From Microcaldota archaeon (GTDB taxonomy: Archaea > Micrarchaeota > Micrarchaeia > Micrarchaeales > Micrarchaeaceae), in contig JAKAWS010000011.1 of the NCBI GenBank assembly GCA_021816885.1, positions 1 to 37,391 on the forward strand: a DNA stretch of 37,391 nucleotides, written 5' to 3'. A program made the translations under genes and the position numbers. Shown here piece by piece: positions 16,194 to 23,957 of this stretch. The notes beneath the pieces are model-generated. The model made no database searches and was not told where the DNA came from. It worked only from the letters and a program-made list of their open reading frames with translations. The number at the start of each line of letters is the position of its first letter. The stretch's first letter is position 1.

Positions 16194-18491
16194 ATGAACC
16201 GTTTATTCCTCTTGGCCATACTTATCATATCCATTCCGGTTGCTGCTTCTGCTGCATTTGCATCTCCGGCTCCTTCGCCATCCCTCTCTGCGTTGTATGC
16301 CTTTTATGGAATACAGAATGTGAATCACGTATCCAACATAACATACAACAACAGCACATACGTACTCGTGCACCTTGACAATTCCAGCACATTCCTAGTC
16401 AACAGCACAGGCTCTAAATACTCCCTTGCGACATCTCCATCATCAATCGCCACGGTAATCTCCGCATATCTCGAACATTCCTATTATCCCAGCAACTCAT
16501 CCTTCTCGAACCTCTCTGCAGAGATGCAGGCATATAGGTCAACCACCTCGGAACAGCTCAACCTCTGCCTCTCTTTTACCGGCCTGCGTTACACTTCAAG
16601 CACGGTGCAGAACGGGTACCGCTCATGCTACGACACAAACTACTGCACACAGGAAATAGCCGGATTCGGCGCGCAGTTTGGCGCAGGCATAGTGAACTTT
16701 TCCGAAACATACGGAGCATTCAACCAGAGCTACAACGCATTCCTGAACATCACCGCGCACATAAACCAGTCGAACTACGGCAGCAAGATAAACGCCCTCT
16801 ATGCCGCAGCCCTCAATGTCAGCGCATCCTCCGCAAAGATACCTGAGTCAGACATATTTCCTGTTCAGAACGTCTCGCAGTCTTTGCTCAGCTCATGCCC
16901 GTACTCATTTACCTCTACTCCCTGGTACTGCGGGAGCAGGTTCATAGGGGGATTCTGCCCGTCTGTCTGGTTCAACTACACAAACATGTCGAAGATAACC
17001 AATCAGGTCAGCGCGCTCCGTTCCCTTCCAGTCTACAACTCCACCATATACTCCTATGCATCGTCCGCTTCAGGAACCGCAACCGGCCTAATCAGCGCGT
17101 ACAACGAGCGCACGAACACGACCCTCTTTAATTCGATGCTGGAGTACATAAGCCCGCTCTACAACTCTACTGTGAAGAACGCCAGCTTCGTAAACTCGAG
17201 GTTTGACTATGCGCCTCTCTCGAATACGCTGGCAGCTCTCGAGTTAAAGTTCTCAGCTGTGAAGTCCCTTGCATACAATCAGAATGTCAGCGCGGCGAAC
17301 GCCATCCTTGTCTCAATGATAAAGAACCTTAGCGTTACATATAAGGCTGCGGCAGCAACATATCTTCCGGTATACAACACATCCACGCAGAACAACAAGG
17401 AATTAAGCATCATAAAGCTGGATTACGCGCCAGGCTCTGTGCCCCAGAGCCTTACCTCGCTGGAGAGCGCACAGAACTCCATAAACTCAGAGCTTTCTGG
17501 AAAGGTAAACCAGACCGCACTAGGCGCGATAAGCGCCAACGCTTTGTCAGTCGGTTCACAGCTTGCCTCCTTGGGCAGTCCTTTCTCAATGGCTGCTTTT
17601 GTAAAAGGGACAGATTACTGGTTCGTCAGCTCTCTGTTCAACGGCTCACCAAACCCTTCCAGCGCCTCATACGCATACGCCGCAGCGCTGCTCTCCCTTA
17701 TAATAGGGCTCATCATCCTTGCCGCCGCGTTCTTTGCTACAAGGCCCAAATCCGGCCATCCCAAAAGCATGCACCATAACAGGAAGGCGGGCAAACGGAC
17801 AATCGCCCTTGCCCTACTATTTATAATGCTCGTGCTCGTATATCCAGCAGCGACATACTACTATGCAGCATCAGCCAACAGCTTCATCCCAGCAAGCTAC
17901 TTCCTGTCAAAGCTCTCCTCGTCCAACACAATCGCTGTTTATACTGGCAGCATAGCCTCCCAATCGTGCATCTCTTCCATAAGCTCAAACCTCTCCAAAT
18001 CCGGCAAGTCGCTTGTTTCTATAGGCAACGCATCCTCATCAACTGCCTACACGGCATTCGAGAGCACGCTCAGCGGAAAGGGCTCAGACACCTTCTCCCC
18101 GCAGAACGGCACTACCTCTCTTACCATATCATACTCCGCTAACACCACAACAGGCAGCATCTCAGTATACAACAACGCTAGCAAACAGGTATTGGATTTC
18201 ATACTCAACGGCGGCGCATCGGAATCAGGCAGCCAGAGTGTAAGCGGCGCCGCATCCGGCACATGGAGCGTCAAGTATAACCTTTCCTCCTCCGCGCTTC
18301 TCAAGATAAGCGGCACGTCATCGACGCGCCAATCGGCAAACAGCATCACAATCTCGAACGCCATATCAAGATCTATTCCAGTGCTGTACGCCTCCAACAC
18401 TACGGCCTATAAAGGGATGCTTGGTTATGTGATGTACATGAATGCATCAATGCTCGGACCGGGATGCACAGCATCAAAGCTCATAGGATGA
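16194..18491 (+). CDS. Secreted, heavily sequon-bearing membrane-anchored protein of unknown function
   Basis: A 765-aa protein. It begins with a signal peptide (MNRLFLLAILIISIPVAASA) and a large extracytoplasmic domain (about 25-490) with very many N-x-S/T sequons and clustered Cys (near 143-152 and 233-254, e.g. CYDTNYC). Two membrane segments follow (ALLSLIIGLIILAAAFFA ~500-517; IALALLFIMLVLVYPAATYYYA ~535-556), separated by a basic His/Lys loop. A second external Ser/Thr/Asn-rich domain (about 560-765) contains SYFLSKLSSSNTIAVYTG and a Cys near the end. I do not recognise the family. The following gene, 10 nt downstream, encodes a protein whose outer domain looks related to this C-terminal domain, so the pair probably acts together at the cell surface. 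Glycosylation by the nearby AglB is likely. Confidence 0.8.
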   Translation: MNRLFLLAILIISIPVAASAAFASPAPSPSLSALYAFYGIQNVNHVSNITYNNSTYVLVHLDNSSTFLVNSTGSKYSLATSPSSIATVISAYLEHSYYPSNSSFSNLSAEMQAYRSTTSEQLNLCLSFTGLRYTSSTVQNGYRSCYDTNYCTQEIAGFGAQFGAGIVNFSETYGAFNQSYNAFLNITAHINQSNYGSKINALYAAALNVSASSAKIPESDIFPVQNVSQSLLSSCPYSFTSTPWYCGSRFIGGFCPSVWFNYTNMSKITNQVSALRSLPVYNSTIYSYASSASGTATGLISAYNERTNTTLFNSMLEYISPLYNSTVKNASFVNSRFDYAPLSNTLAALELKFSAVKSLAYNQNVSAANAILVSMIKNLSVTYKAAAATYLPVYNTSTQNNKELSIIKLDYAPGSVPQSLTSLESAQNSINSELSGKVNQTALGAISANALSVGSQLASLGSPFSMAAFVKGTDYWFVSSLFNGSPNPSSASYAYAAALLSLIIGLIILAAAFFATRPKSGHPKSMHHNRKAGKRTIALALLFIMLVLVYPAATYYYAASANSFIPASYFLSKLSSSNTIAVYTGSIASQSCISSISSNLSKSGKSLVSIGNASSSTAYTAFESTLSGKGSDTFSPQNGTTSLTISYSANTTTGSISVYNNASKQVLDFILNGGASESGSQSVSGAASGTWSVKYNLSSSALLKISGTSSTRQSANSITISNAISRSIPVLYASNTTAYKGMLGYVMYMNASMLGPGCTASKLIG

Positions 18492-18500
18492 GGCGTACAC

Positions 18501-19091
18501 ATGGCGAAAAAGGAAAACCCGAAGGATAAGAAGACATCGCGCAGAAACCCGCCCGAGAGCGAAGAGCGCGGATCGCCCCGGTCCAAGAAAAGGGCGCTGG
18601 CTGCTGTAGTGGTAGCGATAGTTTTGGTCGGGATAATAATTACTGCATTCGTATTTTCGCTGAACAGGGTGCCCATAGGCAGCGCGACAAGCGGCTCCTT
18701 CCAGTCGTTCATAAGTGGGCTTAACACCTCGAATACGGTCAGGATATTCGTCAGCGACCCGAACAGCACGGTCTACGTCAATACCACATACTGCGGAACC
18801 AGCTTCATATACCAGATAGAGAAGGCGCACAACATACACAAAGCGCCATCGTCCATTGATTTCTTCGTGCTCTCCCCTAACAATAGCTGCACATATGCTG
18901 TCGGTCTTCAGAACGCCTCTAACTACTCAACAACCACTACCTCAAAATGCCTCTCCATATCTTCGCAGAGCCCAAGCATCTTCATAAACTACAGCGCAAC
19001 GAACTTTACAAAAGTCTACGGGAATTCCCTTTACATAAGCGGCACCAACCGTTACCTCTTTGAATGCGCTGGCGCAGCAGAGCTTACCTGA
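18501..19091 (+). CDS. Type II membrane-anchored surface protein of unknown function
   Basis: A 196-aa protein. The cytoplasmic N-terminus of ~30 residues is strongly charged (KKENPKDKKTSRRNPPESEE). One membrane helix follows (LAAVVVAIVLVGIIITAFVF, 34-53), then a ~140-residue outer domain with about 10 sequons and Cys near 98, 131, 150 and 189. The segment FQSFISGLNTSNTVRIFV parallels SYFLSKLSSSNTIAVYTG in the C-terminal domain of the preceding product, suggesting homologous outer domains. The gene begins 9 nt after the upstream stop and is presumably cotranscribed. No known family is recognised. Confidence 0.75.
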   Translation: MAKKENPKDKKTSRRNPPESEERGSPRSKKRALAAVVVAIVLVGIIITAFVFSLNRVPIGSATSGSFQSFISGLNTSNTVRIFVSDPNSTVYVNTTYCGTSFIYQIEKAHNIHKAPSSIDFFVLSPNNSCTYAVGLQNASNYSTTTTSKCLSISSQSPSIFINYSATNFTKVYGNSLYISGTNRYLFECAGAAELT

Positions 19092-19219
19092 TTCAGTTCC
19101 CGCCAAATTGTCCTATTTGCCCCCAGCGGCATGCGCCAGCTCTTCCAAAACTTCCTGCCAAAGCAACCTTGCAGCAATCCCGCTCATACTGCGCAATCAA
19201 CACACTAGAACGGATATGG

Positions 19220-20419
19220 CTACCTGAGCAGAGCGGCTATCCCTCCAAAGCCCAATAGCAGTTCCTTTCCGTATTCCCCTTCAGAGCTTATGAAATGTAT
19301 TCCGACTCCTCCCTTATCTGCCATTTCCACCAGCTCCTCTACCACATCAACCGACTCCACGATCTGCAGGTACCCGCCGCAGTCATGCTTTTCTTCTATC
19401 GGATCTCCCTGGATTATCCTCTCTATCTCCTTTCCGCATGTGTTGCATTTGTACTTTACTTTGTATATCTCAGCATCTTCGCTTATTATGAGCGTTTCCA
19501 CTTTCCCATTTTCTAGCGCGCTCTTCACGTGCTGGTAGCCGGTCGCAGCATTCCCGTTCCTTGCGATTTCGCTCTTGAGCCTTCCAATAAGCTTCTGTTC
19601 CTTTATTATGCTCTGTTCGGAAAGCAGTTCCTTCGCGTGCTCCAGCAGCTCCCTCATGCCAACATTCTCATCCGTGTATCCCGTATCGAATACTCCCAGC
19701 ACTTTTATCTGGTAATTGAGGTTCTTCGATTTGACGAAGTTCTCCTTTGTGGGCCCCGGTCCTCCCACTATCAGCCCGCTTATCTTGAAGCTGTTCTTCT
19801 CAAACATCTCGTTGACTGCGCCGCCGATGCTTTGATAGTAATGCTCTATGCTGTCCACCCTTATCCTCTCGAACCGGGCCTGCGACTGCCCTCCCTTATT
19901 TACTTTCTGATGCGCGAAAGAGTGCACTTTCTTTTCCATGAAGAACTGCGTCCCTCTCAGCATCCCTATTATCGCGTCTCTCCCATCCATTATAAGTATG
20001 CCATACAGCTCCGTTGTCTCGAAAAGCGCCTCTATCGGGGACAACAGGAAGTTTGAGTCGCACCTGTATATATTGGCCTTTATCTGCACCGGCGGCTCTA
20101 TGCTGAATAGCCGTATGTCTGGCTTGTCCTGCATCTTCGATATGTTTCCGCAGAATACCGCAATCCCGTTCTTCGGGGGCCTGTTGTAGAGTTTTAGGTA
20201 CTGGACTATCTTCTCTATCGCGTTCTGGACGTTCTGCCTGGTCGTCTTGGACTTTATGTTGGAAGACTGGTTCTTCTCCTCCCTGAGTTTGTTTACCTCG
20301 TCCGATATCTGGAAGTCGGGCGGCACATATATGCTTATCAACTCCGTTCCATATCCCCTTATCGACCTTAGCTTTTTCAGGCTTTTCTTCATCTCATACT
20401 CTTTAGTGGTATCTGACAT
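19220..20419 (-). CDS. prf1: Archaeal peptide chain release factor 1 (aRF1)
   Basis: A 399-aa class I release factor that recognises all three stop codons and triggers peptidyl-tRNA hydrolysis. The N domain carries SSNIKSKTTR (NIKS at 54-57) and YRCDSNF (118-124, the YxCxxxF motif), both used in stop-codon decoding. The M domain has KVNKGGQSQARFE (GGQ at 176-178), the catalytic tripeptide. The C domain contains a small Cys cluster, YKCNTCGKEI and HDCGGY. It lacks the N-terminal extension and acidic tail of eukaryotic eRF1. It lies 10 nt downstream of serS in the same operon. Length and motifs are complete. Confidence 0.97.
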   Translation of the reverse strand: MSDTTKEYEMKKSLKKLRSIRGYGTELISIYVPPDFQISDEVNKLREEKNQSSNIKSKTTRQNVQNAIEKIVQYLKLYNRPPKNGIAVFCGNISKMQDKPDIRLFSIEPPVQIKANIYRCDSNFLLSPIEALFETTELYGILIMDGRDAIIGMLRGTQFFMEKKVHSFAHQKVNKGGQSQARFERIRVDSIEHYYQSIGGAVNEMFEKNSFKISGLIVGGPGPTKENFVKSKNLNYQIKVLGVFDTGYTDENVGMRELLEHAKELLSEQSIIKEQKLIGRLKSEIARNGNAATGYQHVKSALENGKVETLIISEDAEIYKVKYKCNTCGKEIERIIQGDPIEEKHDCGGYLQIVESVDVVEELVEMADKGGVGIHFISSEGEYGKELLLGFGGIAALLR

Positions 20420-20429
20420 AGGACATCCC

Positions 20430-21728
20430 TCAGAGTTTTGTTATCCTATCTTTACCCACATATCTTTTCAGCGCATCGGGAACGTCTATGCTGCCGTCAG
20501 GATTAGAGTAGTTCTCCACTATCGCGACGAGCATCCTTTCCACAGAGACGCCTGTCGCGTTGAGCGTGTGCACATACCTTCTCTCGCCTCCGGCATCGTA
20601 CTTTATGTCTAACCTCATGCTCTGCCAGTCCGTGCAATTAGAACAGGAGAACAGCTCCCTGTATTTCTGCTGGCTCGGCATATACCCCTCTATGTCGAAT
20701 GACCTTGCATCCTTCTTGCTGAGGTCGCCAGTGCAAATCTCTATTACTCTGTAAGGTATGCCAAGCTTCCCTATTATCTCCTCTGAGTTGGCAAGGAGCT
20801 CTTCTTGGTACTTGTCCGAATCCTCCCCGGATATTATGAACTGCTCAACCTTATTGAACTGATGCACCCGGAATATGCCTTTTGTATCCCTGCCATGCGA
20901 ACCAGCTTCCCTTCTGAAACTCGGGCTGATTCCGACATATCTGAGGGGAAGCTCGTCGGCATTGAAAACCCGGCCGGCATGCATCGCAGCAAGCGGGTGC
21001 TCTGCTGTAGCTATCATGAAAAGCTCGTCTTCCATCTTCTCGTAGTCCTCCCTGCCCCTGCTTTCTACTGGCTCTGCTGTCGCATAGAGCATCTCCTCGA
21101 AGTTTTCGAGAGGCACTGCGCCCCTGTAATATCTCTTCCTTAGCATATACGGCGGTATGACTGGCATATACCCCTTCTTTGCGATCTCGTCAATGGCGAA
21201 TCTTCCCAGGGACTGTTCCAAAAGCACCAAATCCCCCTTGAGGTAATAAAAGCGGGAGCCTGCGACCTTGGCGGCGCTCTCTATGTCAATGAGTCCAAGG
21301 CGCTCAAGTATCAGCTCATGCGACTCAGAACTCTTTTTCCTTATCTCCCCGATCCTCCTTATCTCAGGATTGTCCTCGTCGCTCTTGCCTTTGGGCACAT
21401 CCTTGTGCATTATGTTCGGCAGCGTCTGCAGCAGGGAGTCTATCTTTTGGTCATATCCAGGGAGCCTTTGCTCTATCTCGCTTATCCTGTTTTTCAGTTT
21501 ATCCATTCCCTCCAAAAGGCCTGATGCTTCCTTCCCGGACTTCTTCGCCTCGGATATCTCAAGCCCCCTCTTGTTTCTTTCGCTTTGCAGGAGCTGGATG
21601 TCCGTGAGCAGGCCTCTCCTTTCGGAATCAAGCTGCAGAAGCGTGTCTATCTGAAAGGCGCTTTCCCTTCTGGATAGAGACTCCCGTATCCTTTCTATGT
21701 TGTCTCTGACATACTTAGTCGTTATCAT
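20430..21728 (-). CDS. serS: Seryl-tRNA synthetase
   Basis: I start at ATG 21728 (MITTKYVRDNIERIRESL), giving 432 aa; the open frame continues 50 codons upstream only because it runs through the promoter and insertion-element end. GGAG-like sequence sits 8-12 nt before this ATG. The N-terminal ~105 residues form the long antiparallel coiled-coil arm that binds the tRNA-Ser variable arm (heptads in LLQLDSERRGLLTDIQLLQSERNKRG). The class II core has motif 2, FRREAGSHGRDTKGIFRVHQF, and motif 3 around GVSVERMLVAIVENY. It is the common bacterial/eukaryotic-type SerRS, not the rare methanogen zinc type. It is first gene of the serS-prf1 operon. Confidence 0.96.
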   Translation of the reverse strand: MITTKYVRDNIERIRESLSRRESAFQIDTLLQLDSERRGLLTDIQLLQSERNKRGLEISEAKKSGKEASGLLEGMDKLKNRISEIEQRLPGYDQKIDSLLQTLPNIMHKDVPKGKSDEDNPEIRRIGEIRKKSSESHELILERLGLIDIESAAKVAGSRFYYLKGDLVLLEQSLGRFAIDEIAKKGYMPVIPPYMLRKRYYRGAVPLENFEEMLYATAEPVESRGREDYEKMEDELFMIATAEHPLAAMHAGRVFNADELPLRYVGISPSFRREAGSHGRDTKGIFRVHQFNKVEQFIISGEDSDKYQEELLANSEEIIGKLGIPYRVIEICTGDLSKKDARSFDIEGYMPSQQKYRELFSCSNCTDWQSMRLDIKYDAGGERRYVHTLNATGVSVERMLVAIVENYSNPDGSIDVPDALKRYVGKDRITKL

Positions 21729-21739
21729 AACTAACTCCT

Positions 21740-21766
21740 CTCGCAAAACCATATAAATATATACCG
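21740..21766 (-). promoter_or_regulatory. serS promoter adjoining the insertion-element right end
   Basis: On the minus strand the AT-rich TATATATTTATATGG (about 21751-21765) is a TATA box 25-35 nt before serS ATG 21728. It starts only about 6 nt beyond the GTCAC end of the insertion element, so the element is inserted immediately upstream of an essential promoter. Confidence 0.55.
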
Positions 21767-21781
21767 CAAGAGTGACCTCCT

Positions 21782-21801
21782 CCCCTACCTGAAGGTAGGG
21801 G
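21782..21801 (-). other. Right-end hairpin, probable 3' part of TnpB guide (omega/re) RNA
   Basis: Perfect 9-bp stem CCCCTACCT / AGGTAGGGG with a 2-nt loop; the tnpB stop codon (21785-21787) lies inside it. In characterised TnpB systems the guide RNA spans the tnpB 3' end and right end, with the guide drawn from the flanking DNA. Here the flank is the serS promoter. The RNA itself is inferred. Confidence 0.55.
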
Positions 21802-23047
21802 CTTCCTCCGCAGGTACTGTGGAGTATGTTCTCAGTTCCTCGACACTGCTTGCCCTTCCTGTTGAAGGGTAGAGGCAAATATCTCCCTGAGCGTTAGTTC
21901 GGGCAAGCCCTGCCCTACCTCTTTTGAGTATGTTCATCGATGCGTTTACATCCCTGTCCATCGTAAGACCGCATGTGCTGCAGTTGTAGATGCGGTCTTC
22001 GAGTGTGAGTTTATCTTTATCTTTCTTCACGCTGCCGCATCTGTTGCACTCCTGTGTAGTATTCTTTGCCAGCACTGTTACGAATCCCATACCGGCACTT
22101 TCAGCCTTGTATGAGAGCATGCTTATGAATCTGTTCCATGAAGCGTTCTGGATTGACTGCGCGAGCCTGTGGCTCTTCTCCATGTTCTGTATGTTCAGCG
22201 ATTCTGCCGCAAACGAGGTGTAACCTTCATTGACCAATTTGTCAGACAGTTTGTGCATGAAGTCGTTTGACTGGTTTGTCACTGTGTTCCACTCCTTTTG
22301 GAGTTGCTCCTTTGCTGTCTGCCTTCTCTTCGAGCCTTTTTTCCTTCTTGCGACTATTCTCTGCCATCTTGCAATCCTTTTCTCTTTCTGTTTGAAGAAC
22401 TTTGGTTTCTGAATTGTCTTTCCGTCTGACAATGCAACGAAGTTGTTGAGTCCCATGTCGATGCCGATGGGGTTTATGTCGTTTACTCCTGTTGGGTTAT
22501 TCCCGTTTGTTGCGGTAAAGATTGCGTAGTAGTTCTTTCCTTCTTTCTTTATCGTCAGCGTCTTTATCTTTCCGTCCATATTTCTATGTAGTTTTATCTT
22601 CATTCTACCTATTCGTGAAACTCTGAGCATGTCAGTCTTTCGTTCCTTCTCTATTGAGAATGAACCGTTGTCCTGCGGATAGACTATACTGTAATACCTG
22701 TCAATCGATTTGAAGCGCGGAAAACCTACCTTGATATTCTTTCCTTGTTTCTTCTCCTTTACCCTCCTGAAGAAGTTCGCGTATGCTTTTATGAGCCTCA
22801 TGAATACTTCCTGACGTGTCTGTGAGTACAGTTTCAGGAAATCTGTGTCCTCGTTTATGGACTCTTGCATGTACTTATTGAGCGTTGCCATATTCACTTT
22901 TGACTTTCCGCCTTTTCCGTATTCCTCCTTTACTCTCCCCAGAATCTTATTGTAAAGTCGCTGCGCGAGTATTATACGTAAGTTTATCTCTTTCTGTCTC
23001 TTTGCATCGGGATAAATCCTGAACCTATAAGCCCTGAGAGAATCCAT
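21785..23047 (-). CDS. tnpB: TnpB RNA-guided endonuclease
   Basis: A 420-aa TnpB. It begins MDSLRAYRFRIYPDAKRQ (the usual 'YRFRIYP' start) and continues with the helical recognition part. The split RuvC domain has PIGIDMGLNNFVALSDG (Asp197), TSFAAESLNIQNM (Glu282) and MDRDVNAS (Asp366). A zinc ribbon inserts before the third motif (CNRCG 334-338; CSTCG 356-360). All catalytic and zinc residues are present, so it looks like an active RNA-guided nuclease that maintains the element at donor sites. Its paralog at 30159-31406 shares most of the core. A ~40-residue tail after the third RuvC motif overlaps the right-end RNA region, as is normal. Confidence 0.95.
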   Translation of the reverse strand: MDSLRAYRFRIYPDAKRQKEINLRIILAQRLYNKILGRVKEEYGKGGKSKVNMATLNKYMQESINEDTDFLKLYSQTRQEVFMRLIKAYANFFRRVKEKKQGKNIKVGFPRFKSIDRYYSIVYPQDNGSFSIEKERKTDMLRVSRIGRMKIKLHRNMDGKIKTLTIKKEGKNYYAIFTATNGNNPTGVNDINPIGIDMGLNNFVALSDGKTIQKPKFFKQKEKRIARWQRIVARRKKGSKRRQTAKEQLQKEWNTVTNQSNDFMHKLSDKLVNEGYTSFAAESLNIQNMEKSHRLAQSIQNASWNRFISMLSYKAESAGMGFVTVLAKNTTQECNRCGSVKKDKDKLTLEDRIYNCSTCGLTMDRDVNASMNILKRGRAGLARTNAQGDICLYPSTGRASSVEELRTYSTVPAEEAPTFR

Positions 23048-23102
23048 ATAGGAGCAGGGGATTGTATGTTTTTATACTTTACTACAATATACATCTAGTG
23101 CA

Positions 23103-23135
23103 ATTCATCCACGACTTAAAAGTTGTGGTTTTCTT
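23103..23135 (-). other. Left-end hairpin of the insertion element
   Basis: Imperfect 9-bp stem (23109-23128) with one G/T pair and an AA loop. On the minus strand it reads GAAAACC-hairpin-GGATGAA, the layout of subterminal hairpins recognised by IS200/IS605 TnpA. Confidence 0.6.
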
Positions 23136-23188
23136 GCATTAACACATATAAAATGCTTTGTATGTAGACGAGAAAACGAGAAAAACAG

Positions 23189-23274
23189 GCAGGGGTAGCA
23201 AAGCTTGGCCAAATGCGATGGGCTTAGGACCCATTCCCTTAGCGGGTTCGAGAGTTCGAATCTCTCCCCCTGCA
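23189..23274 (+). tRNA. tRNA-Leu (UAG anticodon)
   Basis: An 86-nt class II tRNA. Acceptor GCAGGGG pairs with CCCCTGC (23267-23273) and the discriminator is A23274. The D arm is GCA...TGC. The anticodon stem ATGGG/CCCAT closes the loop CTTAGGA with anticodon TAG. The long variable arm contains a CCC-TTAGC-GGG stem. The T arm is GAGAG-TTCGAAT-CTCTC. No intron and no encoded CCA. A TATA-like CATATAAAAT lies ~40 nt upstream (about 23145-23154). Its 3' part is duplicated at 24841-24871. Confidence 0.95.
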
Positions 23275-23281
23275 TCATTCT
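23245..23281 (+). repeat. att-like repeat 1: 3' end of tRNA-Leu
   Basis: This ~37-nt segment starts in the variable arm and runs through the T arm, the acceptor and a few bases past the gene. It recurs at 24841-24877 with only single-base insertions or deletions (an extra C, a missing T). Duplication of a tRNA 3' end around a foreign module is the signature of site-specific integration. Confidence 0.7.
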
Positions 23282-23310
23282 GACAGTCAGTACCCTTTTT
23301 CTTACAAAAG

Positions 23311-23334
23311 CTTTAAATAAACATATTGTTTATT
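23311..23334 (+). promoter_or_regulatory. Promoter and dyad operator of the AbiE operon
   Basis: TATA box TTTAAATA at 23312-23319 lies ~27 nt before ATG 23343, consistent with a leaderless mRNA. It overlaps a perfect 8-bp inverted repeat AATAAACA-TAT-TGTTTATT (23316-23334). AbiEi proteins are known to bind inverted repeats in their own promoter; this is the candidate site. Confidence 0.6.
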
Positions 23335-23342
23335 ATTGATAT

Positions 23343-23957
23343 ATGGATAAGCTGGTAGAGAAACTTGTAAGTGCAGTTCAAAACTCTCCTGGGGGCATCG
23401 CTATGCTAGAGACGCTCGAAAGCCTGAAACTATGCGATGGGTTCACTCTGAAAACTACGCTGAGCAGGTTAAGCAAGTCCGGCAAGCTAATTCGTCTAAA
23501 GCGCGGAGTCTATTCTGCGAACCCTATAAGAGATGCGTTTGCGGCTGCGCAGCGCACGTACAATGGATACATCGGGTTTTCCAGCGCCTTGTATGTCCAT
23601 GGGCTTATCACAGAGCTACCGTTTACGGTCACCGTAGTAACCGTCAATAAATCAGCATCAAAGGCGTTCGGAATGTACGAATTCAGGTCTGTCGCACTGA
23701 AAGAAAAGGCCATAGGGTTTGAAGATATAAATGGCTTAACTGTTTCAACCAAGGCAAAGACCTTATTTGATTGCATTTATCTGGAAAAGTATTCAGTTGA
23801 GAGGAACAAGCTAATTAATGCATATAAAGCATCACAGCTCAACAAAGAAGAATTAAAGGAGTTTGAGTCGTATGTAAACTGTTTTATCAAAACTAAAAGG
23901 CGTAGCATATTCGACAAAATAAAGAAGACGATAATCAGTAAAGGTGGAATTTCATGA
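23343..23957 (+). CDS. AbiEi-family antitoxin / transcriptional repressor (type IV TA)
   Basis: A 204-aa protein. The N-terminal winged HTH (GGIAMLETLESLKLCDGFTLKTTLSRLSKSGKLIRLKRGVYSA, about 18-60) has the 'L..L.k.G.l.rl.rGvY' wing typical of AbiEi_4 proteins. A C-terminal antitoxin domain follows, with YIGFSSALYVHGLI and STKAKTLFDCIYLEKY. AbiEi represses the operon and counteracts the AbiEii nucleotidyltransferase without stable protein contact (type IV logic), known from bacterial phage-abortive systems. It overlaps abiEii by 4 nt (ATGA, 23954-23957). It lies 68 nt after tRNA-Leu inside a tRNA-bounded island. Confidence 0.85.
   Translation: MDKLVEKLVSAVQNSPGGIAMLETLESLKLCDGFTLKTTLSRLSKSGKLIRLKRGVYSANPIRDAFAAAQRTYNGYIGFSSALYVHGLITELPFTVTVVTVNKSASKAFGMYEFRSVALKEKAIGFEDINGLTVSTKAKTLFDCIYLEKYSVERNKLINAYKASQLNKEELKEFESYVNCFIKTKRRSIFDKIKKTIISKGGIS

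Larger units (their letters stand above)
21772..23140 (-). mobile_element. IS200/IS605-family element, tnpB-only (IS1341 group-like)
   Basis: The element contains a single tnpB and no TnpA transposase. Its right end has a 9-bp perfect hairpin (21782-21801) followed by GGAGGTCAC ending near 21772. Its left end has an imperfect hairpin (23109-23128; CCACGACTT / AAGTTGTGG) next to a GGATGAA foot (minus-strand reading). The second element at 30098-31448 has matching ends (GAGGAAG-hairpin-GGAxGTCAC and GGATGAA). No target duplication is expected for this family. Exact outer boundaries are estimates. Mobilisation would need a TnpA supplied in trans. Confidence 0.8.

Noticed and set aside
21729-21878. 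50-codon N-terminal extension of seryl-tRNA synthetase
   Set aside because: It would be read through the serS TATA box and the insertion-element end; the family start (MITTKYVRDN) and an SD-like site support ATG 21728.
21785-23047. TnpB as a nuclease-dead regulator (TldR-like)
   Set aside because: All three RuvC acidic residues and the zinc cysteines are present, so there is no sign of catalytic loss.
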